DNA of 56,198 nt, from assembly GCF_000003815.2 (NCBI RefSeq), contig NC_049989.1, forward strand, positions 18,680,120 to 18,736,317, given 5' to 3'. The notes beneath the pieces are model-generated. The model saw only the letters and a program-made list of their open reading frames with translations, made no database searches and had not been told where the DNA came from. This document shows, one piece after another, positions 1 through 10,500 of this stretch (position 1 is its first letter; each line of letters opens with the position of its first letter). This stretch comes from Branchiostoma floridae. Its lineage: Eukaryota; Chordata; Leptocardii; Amphioxiformes; Branchiostomatidae. Both the position numbers and the translations under genes were made by a program.

Positions 1-175
1 ACAGGTATACAGGCTAGAATTTACTAACTGTATCACAACAGTATATTACCAGGGGGACCAAATTGAAAAGTGCTTTAATAGAAAAGACAGTACAGAGGGT
101 GGCTTTTTGTCTGTCACCAAGTTCCTGACCTAAACATTTCAGCATTATATAGAGTACTGTAGGCAATTGTAATCA

Positions 176-320
176 ATTATACCTCATTGACTCGACCTTG
201 TTCAGGGAGAGTACAATATGCAGTATTCCTGGGAATCGCTAGATGGTGCACACATACAAAGAAAAGAAAAGCAAAGCATGATGGGACCTCACGTGATGAC
301 GCCCCTTCCCAATCATCATT
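176..320 (-). repeat. Partial copy of the 2463-2872 foldback element
   Basis: This stretch is nearly identical to the reverse complement of about 2682-2822. It includes the shared ends around ctgaacaaggtcgagtca and the sequence agatggtgcacacatacaaa. The two copies sit about 2.3 kb apart in opposite orientation, so the locus could form a large hairpin. Confidence 0.8.
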
Positions 321-1170
321 TCCTTTTGTGCTTCGCGCAAGGTGCACGCATCGAGTTTGCTCCGGTACGATCCGGTAGTGACTCAGTTTTTCGTTATCGG
401 GAACATCACATTGGTTGAATCCGACTGAAAGTCCATTATCAGCGTAACGTTCAGTGGTGTCATGGGTTTTTAAAAGCAACCCGCCTTTTATCTTGTCGGC
501 ATGAACGCCCCCCGATGTTCCATTCATAATTTTCGGGAAATCGGTGGCCCTGTTTTTGAGGAGGGGCCTCGAGTACGCAATTCAGCCGCCTTACATTAAC
601 TTAGCTACCTTTCTGGCTGCTAATTTTACACCAGTAGTTAATTGGTTACGTGTACAGCGGTAATCTGAAGTCAAGGGGCAAAACGCCTTGCTACATGTAC
701 CATCATGAACGGTGAACTTCAAGTTTCGGAACTCTTGTTCTGAATTGGCGCCGCTGCCCGAGCTTGATACGTCTCCACAACTATCGCTAATATGGTTGAG
801 TTGTGCGGAGAAATTGTGCAGACAATTTTGCTTACATTACATTATGTTTTGTACATGTTTTGTGGCTTATTATTAGCGTTAAGCTACTGCTGGCGCTTCT
901 ACGGACGGAAAAAGTCCGTCGCCCTTCTTCTTCACATGGTGTTGAAGTAGCACAATGTGTTCCTTTTAAGTTCACAGGTAACTTACAACAGAGTTGTAGA
1001 ACATGTTACACATAACCATGATCAAAACTGATCATGGCAGACATTGCAGAGAAGATCAATTTAATTATCTTGTGCAGTCTTTGCACACAGACTAACGTTT
1101 AATAGACGTTGTTGCATTGTTACCATCTGGGTTTTTATCATACTATCCAGCTGGTCAGTGTTCTGAAGCA

Positions 1171-1380
1171 TATGTGATGTGATCAATATGATGAGATATG
1201 TGATCAATATGATGAGACAGGTGATGTGATCAATATGATGAGACATGTGATGTGATCAATATGATGAGGCATATGATGTGATCAATATGATGAGACATAT
1301 GATGTGATCAATATGATGAGATATGTGATGTGATCAATATGATGGCACGTGATGGGATTAATACGATGAAACTGGTGATG
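1171..1380. repeat. 26-bp minisatellite
   Basis: About seven tandem copies of a unit close to gatgtgatcaatatgatgag plus acatat. Each copy carries the palindrome TGATCA. The last copies, after about 1345, are degenerate. Confidence 0.85.
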
Positions 1381-2462
1381 TTTTTCATACTATGTCAACC
1401 CTTATAGTCTTGCTGGTGTCTGCAACATGACGAAGGCCCACAATGTGCCTTGTCCTCCAGTACTACTCTTGATGTCAGTTGATATTGACATATTGCAAGT
1501 ACTTCTTGCTATTAATGTTTCTTAGTGAAATATACAAGTTCACACGTTAAGGGTGGAACTGTACTCATGTGTGAGTGTAAAAAGTTCACTGTTAAATTAG
1601 GTGTTGGGGAACAATGTAAGTTACCAGACACCTTTCTGAATGTCACTATCCCGAGCTTCCGGTAGGTGATTGGTGACAAGTGAGCCATGCAATTTAGGCT
1701 CACAAGGCTGGCTTCTGGCAGCCTGCAATCCACTTGACTGGAAACATTAAAATGTGGTGTTGAGTTACCAAAATTGGTACTCACTTCGATTGTATTTGTA
1801 AAGATTGCCTTTACCACAGATGAGGCTCCTACTTGTTACAAGTTCAGTATGTTGTTACACACGTTATGGGGATTCCGGAGGAATCTAACACAGTTGACTT
1901 CATGTTTTGCATGAACCACACCAATTCAAATGTATTATTGGTATGTTGGTACTCTTTGGTTTATTTAGAGCCACAGTTAGCTTGAATTTCAGCTATTGTT
2001 TCCTGTGGTCGATAGATGGCTTGGGCGCTCTTATATTAGCCCAGTCGTTCAACACATGCATGCTATACATTGCCTTACCTTACATTGTACCCGTTACAAT
2101 TGTTGTGCAATAAACATTGATTTGTTTTATTGTTATAGGCTGTTCTTTCACGAGGATCAGCCACTTCATCTAATGTCTAATGTCTAATGAAGGGAAACAA
2201 GAGGTTGTGTTTTTCTCCTCAAAGGTCACTTGAGGATGTCTCCTTCCTCTTGGGAAAAGGGGGGGGGTAAGTTGACGGGACTGGACAATGTTTACCAAGT
2301 CCTAAGAATTAATGCTTTTTCAGTGTTTGTTCATCAGGCACTCAGTGTTATCTAACAGTTATTCTGGTAGGACATTAGGTCACGAGAACTGACCTTCTTA
2401 GACTATAACTGATACTTCAGTTGATACCTGTGCTGTCCAGATACAGCTTTGGAGTCTGCATA

Positions 2463-2872
2463 TTGTACTCTCCCTGAACAAGGTCGAGTCAATGAGGTAT
2501 AATTGGGGGTTATGCTAAGATGTACTTACCATCTACAGTATAATCTGAATTATACCTCATACGAGACCTTGTTCAGGTATATCTTCCCACCCTCAGTAAC
2601 TTATGTTCAGCTGCAGGGATTTAGTGAACATTACCCACCCATGGACAGCACAGACTTATTTATCTACTCTCGCACTCAGTCAATGATGATTGGGAAGGGG
2701 CGTCATCACGTGAGGTCCCATCATGCTTTGCTTTTCTTTTCTTTGTATGTGTGCACCATCTAGCGATTCCCAGGAATACTGCATATTGTACTCTCCCTGA
2801 ACAAGGTCTCGTATGAGGTATAATTCAGATTATACTGTAGATGGTAAGTACATCTTAGCATAACCCCCAATT
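2463..2872. mobile_element. Foldback / MITE-like element with ~75-bp inverted arms
   Basis: The segment 2500-2576 is the reverse complement of 2797-2872, essentially without mismatch, around a spacer of about 220 bp. No transposase ORF is present. The inner right half is shared with 176-320. It ends about 125 bp before the first visible GOLGA3 exon. Confidence 0.8.
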
Positions 2873-2998
2873 GTCTAAGAAATCTTTCATTGTTTTATTC
2901 AATGCTTTTCTGATTGCCTGCATTTTGCTTGCCTTGGTTTAAATTCCTCCGTCTTACTGTTTTAGTTAAAAATAAATTCGTCCTTCTTAACATTTCAG

Positions 2999-4505
2999 AC
3001 CAGCCCACCAACTGTGAGACAATCCCCGTACATGTTCGAACCTCCCACCAAGCTTCCTGTACAGAACACAGAACACATCGCCAACTACAATACCGCAAAC
3101 ATGTCAACAACAATAACAACAACGGAAACAATGGTGGAACCCCAGTCGCCCTCCCCTGCGGAAAACGGGGACGTCGCCTACTTTGGAGGGGTGAAGCTCT
3201 TCCGGAGTCCCGTGGAATCCGTAACCACGGTGAGAAGGACAACCCCATCCCCCACAGTCAGCACTGACAAGCCTCGACACAAGAGTAAGAACGTCGGAAG
3301 GTCAGTGACAAAAAAGAAGCCACCGAAATCCAGCACAAGGTACCACGAGAGCCGTAGGTCGTCGTCCGGAAGCCAGGCAAGCAGTCGGACAAGCGAGCGC
3401 ACAAGAAGTTCATCGTTCAGTAGTCAGGCCAGCGACATTAGCACAACAACCACGGCAAGTTCTAGCACCCTGACAGGGCAGGAGGACGGGGGAGGGACAG
3501 AGCACAGCGGGGACTCGAGCGAGGAAGTAGTACGGTCGACGCTAAAGCGGAGAGAAAGCGAGACGAGCACGGACTCGGAGATGGCCACCCTAGGCCAGTC
3601 CCTTCTGGCTTCTCAAGTAAGCCAGGAGACAAGCTACGTCCAGAAGGTCGCCCAGTGGGGCCGGGCGGAAACAAATTCCCACGGCGCGGAAGACGAAATC
3701 GATGGCGACAAAACGCCGCAGCCCGAACCCTCCAAGAGCACGGATTCCGGTATCGACATTCCTGTCGACGGTCTGGCGGTTTTTCAGCCAATCGGTAGCT
3801 CTACACCCTGGCGGTTTGCCAATCAGAATGGAGCGACTGTCGTTCCCGCCGCGAACAACGTCGGATTCCTCGTTCCGGTCAGGCTGCAACAGGACACAGA
3901 ATACGAACAAGGCGTTTATAACACCACCCACCAGGAAACCGTTGAGGAACACACTAGTAGTAGTAGTAGCACACATAACAGGTTGATGGAAGAAACCACT
4001 GCCATGCTAAGGGAGGGGGCAGCTAAACTCCAAAAGGCCCTGATGGAGAAGGCCAAGCTGGAGGGCCAGCTGGAGATGCTGTCCACCGAGGCTGAGACGG
4101 TGATGCGAGAAAGGGCGGAGCTTCAGTCACAGCTTGTAGAGTTACAGAAGACTCTGGAGGAGCTACGAACGAGCGGCCATGGGGAGACGAAAGACACGAG
4201 GGCTCTGTCAAACGAGCTGCAAGTCGTCAAGCAGAACAAGGAACATCTCGAGAAAATGTTACAAGACCTGCAGCTGCAGTTGGAAAGCAAGGCGCAGACC
4301 ATACAGGTTCTCAATGACGAACTGCACGCAGCTCACGAGTCAAACTCCAAGCTTCTGGAAAAGGCGGAAGAGCTGAAGAGGGAACTTGAGGGAAAGGAGA
4401 CGAGTCTCGAGGAAATGAAGACCCAGCTTTCGGGACTGCAGGTGCAACTCAAGGAGGTCCAGCAGGAGAGACTTCAGTCACAGAGCGAACTGAACGTAGC
4501 TCAAG
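2999..4505 (+). CDS. GOLGA3: GOLGA3 exon 1 of 16 visible: head and first coiled coil
   Basis: The acceptor is catttcag and the donor AAG|gtttgt, leaving phase 1. The head is rich in Ser, Thr, Arg and Lys, with a run of serines encoded by AGT repeats near 3955-3970. The coiled coil begins near 4001 with a block matching human golgin-160 (EKAKLEGQLEMLS against EKMRLEGQLEALS). In-frame ATGs lie at 3032 and 3101; either could be the start if upstream exons are non-coding. Confidence 0.9.
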
Positions 4506-7500
4506 GTTTGTTTGTTTGTTTGTTTTATTGGGATCTCCATCAGTGATACTTAATGTAGTTCTTCTTGGAGTCCTACAATTCATAAACAATAAAACAAATC
4601 TTGTACAAATAATAAACCAAAAAGTAACAAAATCAACTGAGCTAAGTTAACATAAAGTGAATGTGGGAGGTCAAATTAAAATGTCACAAACCATTACCTA
4701 GATTTTGTATGCAGAAGATGAATAAAAATAATAATTTACAAAACATAATTGATTCTACTTCCAAAAATAATTTCATCAAGTTGGTAGATCATAGGACATA
4801 AGAAATTTCTTTTACACACATCAACCAGTTTTTCTCACCTGATGACGTTTTGATGTCTGTCAGACTTCTTCCACAGAGCTTCTAACTGGAGTTCAGCTTC
4901 TCCTATTAGCAGAAGCATAACTGTAGTTATAAGCTCTGAAAGATGTCTGACAGACATCGAAACGTCATCAGTAGGTGAGAAAGCTGGTCGTGTAAAAGAA
5001 AATTCTTATTGTCCTATAATTGATTTTAACATTAATTGATCGCAGGTGATGTGGAATCATTGGTGAGCGCTAAGGACTGGTTCCAAGAGCAGCTGAAGTT
5101 CACACAGGAAGCGCGGGCACAGCTTCAAGGGGAGCTAACGACTTTCCAGACCAGCTACGTCTCGCAGGCGGCCGTCGTGGAACAGCTGAAAAGCGACAAC
5201 GCAAACCTACGCCAGCAGGTGCTGGACACCCAGCAAGCTGCCATGAAAGGGAAGGAGGACCTCGCGAAACATCTGGAGATGATCGAAGCTGAGATGCTCT
5301 CGCGGGAGGCAGCGTTCGAACAGCTTCAGCGCGAGAAGTCGGCGATCGAAGACACCTTCTCGGAGCGTCTGGAGTCCATACAAGGCGAGAAGGCGCAGCT
5401 TTCCAGCATCGTATCCACGGTGAGCGAGCTTCAGCACGAGCTGGAGAACGTGAAACAGGAGCTACGCAGGAAAGTCGCAGCGGTGAACGTATTGGAACGG
5501 GAGCAGAGGGAACTCGTGAAGAGACTGACCCTGACCCAGGAGTGTCTGGCAGAGCGGGACAAGTCCATCGAGACTCTGCAGGTAGGGTTACCCGGTTTTT
5601 CTTGTTGGACTGGTCCAGAAAAAAAATCAGTGGACCGGATCTTGGGCCGATTAGACAATAATAAGATTATATTGTCAGGCATTCACATGTTTGGGGCTTA
5701 CCGGTCCAAAAAAAAGAATAAGCAAAGTAGAGTAGAGTTTATAGTCATTTCTACCAAGTTTCTACAGTCAAACATAGTAGAATGCCACTGACATTAGGGG
5801 TGACACAAAACCGTTTTTCTTGTTGGACTGGTCCAGAAAAATTGGATAGGAAAAAAATCAGTGGACCGGATCTTGGGCCGATTATACAATGAATAGATTA
5901 TATTGTCAGGCATTCACACGTTTGGAGTTTACCGGTCCAAAAAAATAACAAGCGCGAAGTAGAGTAGAGTTTATAATCATTTCTACCAAGTTTCTACAGT
6001 CAAACTTGGTCTAAGTTAACAGAGGCAGATAGTGTCGTTTACATAAACTTAAAGATAGGATTGTAAAATGCCATTGGGAGTCGGATACTTCACCAAACAG
6101 ATCTCTTTGTAGCAAAATGCACCATTGTTTTGAGTACAACTTTTTTAGAATAAAGGTTCAGGTCCGGACCGGGACCTGATCCTCTGAACCTGAACCAGAC
6201 CTGGAACTGAATTTTTGTACCGGTACCCACCCCTATCTGCAGGGCAAGTCCGTAGAAGCGGAGATGAAACTCCGGGCGGCGCAGGGCGACGTGCGCTCCA
6301 AAGAAAACGAGATCCAAGCCCTCCGAGAGGAGAAGACGGCAGTGGAAGTGGCGCTGGCAGCCGTGCAGGAGGAGAAAAGGAGCTTCGACACCGCAACCAA
6401 ACAGCTACAGGTTTGTGAGAGCCTTTGTTTATAGTAGTTGTTAACACTTGAAAAACCCAAATTGGCTAAGCAATGCTGACCACTTTCCATTGAGGCCATA
6501 AGGGAAAACTTAAGGTTTAGACAAAATATCATTAACAAAGATGCAGATTATAGTCATTGAAGTCAGAACTCATACAAGGAACACACGTCCTTAAATATTG
6601 TGTAGTACAAAAGGCATGAACTACCAGAAGTAGGACATTTGACACAGCAACCAAACAGCTGCAGGTTTGTTTTACCCTTTCTTTATTCATTGAAAATGAG
6701 GTTATGAGGGAAGAGGTCTTATGCATAAGAGTCACAGTAAAACAAAGGATAGAGTCTTGTCCTAGTACATAACTATAGTCCTAATACATAACTATAAGTC
6801 TGTGACCTATATTCATATAGAACACAACTCAAAATATCAAAATAGCAAAATATCATGTTGGATGCAGATTCTTGAACCTATTTATAAGTATAGTATAACT
6901 TATACCTCCCTTTTGATGTTTTGAAACCAACAGTAATGAAACTAACACTGCAACTTTAACACACACTAGCTTTTATAGGCAAAATCTCTGGTTATTTTTG
7001 TTGCCCAAGCTTTTGTTTTAGTCTCTTCCCAATCAAAAGCCTCCACAACTGCATGCAAGCACGTCTGACTGTTTCATGATGTGACCAACAGATGATAAAC
7101 TAAATAGTGGAGTGAATGAAAAGAATATAGCCAAACGGCATTACATACATGTATTTCCATGGACATTGTAGGCTCTGTCTTCAAGAAAGTTACTCTTCTT
7201 CAGCGACACTAAAATGAACTGACAGAACAAAACAACACTCAACCGGTTTTTCTAGTTAAATGTTTTTATGTTCTGTCCATTCTAATCTAATGGCGCTGAA
7301 GAAGAGTGAAATGTCAGTGGTTGTTTTTAGATCTAAACCTTTCACAGTGTGTTGTTAATGATGGTGTTTTTCTCTATCTTGTACTTAAGAAATTTATGTA
7401 AATGACTTCAGAATCTGTAGTGCCCAATATAACACATTTATATATTAAACTCCTAATAAGTCCTATAAATAATATAGTATAATAGCACCTCGAATTCCCT

Positions 7501-10500
7501 AGCACAATTACATTTAAGCAGCACCTCTTTACAATGTAATTCTGAAGTGCTCAACTTATGTTGATAGTTGTTTTTGAGACGTAAAGCTGTGATTTGTTTA
7601 ATAGGTAACATGTACTTTTGGGGCGGGGGCTTTTGCTTTTCAGCGGGAGCGCTGATTAACGATTTTCAACATGGGCTATGCAGTTAAAGAGACAAAGCCC
7701 CCTCTCCCAGCAGAGATAACATTAGCCTATTTTGAAACTTGCCAATCAGTGCTGCCACTCTAGAAGTCTGCAAAGGATGATCCTTCCACAAAGACTTCGA
7801 GCAGGGCTGGCTTTTGTTTCATGGGGGTGGGGTGGGGGTGGGGGTGGTGGGGAACTCCCTTTTTAGCTGAAGGCCCTTCCACTGCAAACTACCTTTCTTG
7901 TCGGCATTAGAGAATCTTAGCCAACATTGAAAATCGTGGACTATAGCACCTCCCCTCCCAACTAAAATAAAAACCTACCCCGCTCAAAGTCAGCGAGGGA
8001 GGCGAGAGAAGTATGCTGTTATTTAACTTTTTGTACATGTACATGTACATGTACATTCAAACATTTCTCCACAATCTATCTGTTGATACTGGTAAACTAA
8101 GATTGTATAAGCATCTCAAATCTGTGTACACCATGGAAAATTATCTACACACCAAAGACTTTGATATAAGATCAGCTATATGTAAGCTCAGAGTAAGCGT
8201 ACATACGTTAGAAGTAGAAAGAGGTAGATACAAACAATTACCTGTTAACGAGAGGATATGTAAATATTGTACAGGAAAAGCAGTGGAAGATGAAATGCAC
8301 TTTATTTGTCATTGTCCACACTACAGTACCGAAAGAGACAAACTATTTAAACTAGTCACCAAAATTTTTCCGAGCTTTGCACATTGACTACAAAAAACTG
8401 TCTTCCTGTTAGCACCACCCAACGCATATGTCTCCCAAAATGTTGGAAATTTCATCCTCCACTGTATGCAGAAAAGAAATCAAACCCAATAGCATTTATT
8501 TTAGATTAGAAGTATCTCTAGTTGATGACTCCTATTTTACTTAATGTTCAATTTGTTATTGTATCATTATCATCGTACTTTCATACATGTATTTTTGCAA
8601 TTAGCCTTCGGGCATGAGTTTGCAATAATAAAGTTTTAACTTTTTGTTGATGTTGTGTTGTACTGTGTGTGTGTACAGGAGGATATGGGGAAGGTGGACG
8701 TAAGATTCCGTCAGATGAAACTGGAAGTGTCCACAAAAGCAGAACAGCTGGAACTGGTACAACAGGAGAAGAACAAGGTAGGTTTTGTTGTTAGCATGTT
8801 GTAGGTGTCAGGACTGTGTCTAAGACCTGTCATCCTTTAGGATGGGAATTTGCTCATTGAAGTTAAAGTACAGATGCTTTGGGGTGGTGCCCCAAAGGCT
8901 AGTGGACAGAGTGGGACAGATAAAGGTATAAAGCTAGATATAGTCCTGGTCAATCCTGATCAGACATATGCTGTTCAGTTTCTGCTGCCATTTTGGGATA
9001 GATTATTTGTTCAGTTTGCTATGAAAAATCACAGGACTTATTTTCAACATTACAAATGAATTTCGGAAGAAGTTAACATTCTGCATATGCATGTAGTTAA
9101 GACAATTATTCTTGTATCTGCCTATAGAACAACTGAACAAGGCACAAGTTTATTCATAAGAAGTTGATAGATATACCCCTGTAGTAAGTGTTCAGTTGTA
9201 GGTTGCTTTAGGCCGTAGCTGTATGTTTTCAGCTTTTGTTTGCTATTATTAGCCAGCATAAATGTTTCTGTATTTTTTTCCAGCTTCAAGCAGAGTTGTC
9301 AGCCCTGCAGGAGGAGTTGTCAGAGCAGCAGCACCACCTGGAGACCTACAACAGTACTGCAGCAGGGAAGGACCAGCTGGTGGAGGAGCTCCGCGCCAGC
9401 CGAGTGGTGTTGGAGGGGGAACTCAGCGGCCTCAAGCAGCAGCTGCACGAACTGCAGGTGAACAGAATCCACTTAGCCTTAACTCGAAAGCTCATAATTA
9501 TGTGTTGTTAGAAATCATTCTGTAATACTAAAAGGACACAATGAAATCTGTATCTCTGTTATACTTTATCTGACATTTACCTCCTTAATGACCCCAATGA
9601 AGAGCATGCCTGTAGGCCAATTGGAGATTCCCATGAATAGATAAAGGTTGTAACAATTCTGAAACAAGTTGATCTGTAATTTACAACACATAAATTAAAT
9701 TTGACTTACCCAAATTTTCAGCTGATCATCTCCAGTCTCTGTCAAGGTATGAACAATCCGCTGCTGCTGTGACATCACGTTACCACGTACTTAGTGACAT
9801 CTATAAATACCAGTATCTTTTTTCGGAGCTTTGTTACCATCCTTAAATATTGGGTACCAGCCCATCTACTACTTATGATCCACAGCTCACCGAGCTGAGC
9901 TTGACCAGGCAAAGAAATAGATTGGTAANNNNNNNNNNNNNNNNNNNNNNNNNNNNNNNNNNNNNNNNNNNNNNNNNNNNNNNNNNNNNNNNNNNNNNNN
10001 NNNNNNNNNNNNNNNNNNNNNNNNNNNNNNNNNNNNNNNNNNNNNNNNNNNNNNNNNNNNNNNNNNNNNNNNNNNNNNNNNNNNNNNNNNNNNNNNNNNN
10101 NNNNNNNNNNNNNNNNNNNNNNNNNNNNNNNNNNNNNNNNNNNNNNNNNNNNNNNNNNNNNNNNNNNNNNNNNNNNNNNNNNNNNNNNNNNNNNNNNNNN
10201 NNNNNNNNNNNNNNNNNNNNNNNNNNNNNNNNNNNNNNNNNNNNNNNNNNNNNNNNNNNNNNNNNNNTGAGGGAGAGAGGTCAGGAAAGGAGGGAGGGAG
10301 GGAGGAACTCTGTGAATGAGTGAGTGTGGGTGAGTGAGGGAGGAATTGAGTGTGAGTGAGTGACACAGTGAATCATTGAGTGAGTGAGTGAGTGAGTGAG
10401 TGAGTGAGTGAGTGAGTGAGTGAGTGAGAGTGAGTGACTGAGTGCACTAATATAAATCCATCTAGAGTATGTCAACTGTAGAATCAAGTTTGTGTGGATT

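Larger units (their letters stand above)
1..2998. other. Upstream non-coding region of GOLGA3
   Basis: No convincing exon is seen here. It holds a minisatellite (1171-1380), a foldback element (2463-2872) and an inverted partial copy of that element (176-320). Upstream GOLGA3 exons, with the 5' UTR or the true start, could lie here or before the window. Between these repeats (321-1170 and 1381-2460) nothing is recognised. Confidence 0.5.
6671..8678 (+). other. Rest of GOLGA3 intron 3
   Basis: This holds a foldback element (7192-7307), a G-run cluster (7823-7852) and a LINE 3' fragment (8070-8640). The remainder is AT-rich with no coding signal. Confidence 0.7.

Noticed and set aside
3462-3976. 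Two minus-strand frames over GOLGA3 exon 1
   Set aside because: Shadows of the GC-rich Ser/Arg coding exon on the other strand.
8387-8640. Additional GOLGA3 exon before exon 4
   Set aside because: The sequence is the 3' tail of a LINE fragment, with no coiled-coil composition.
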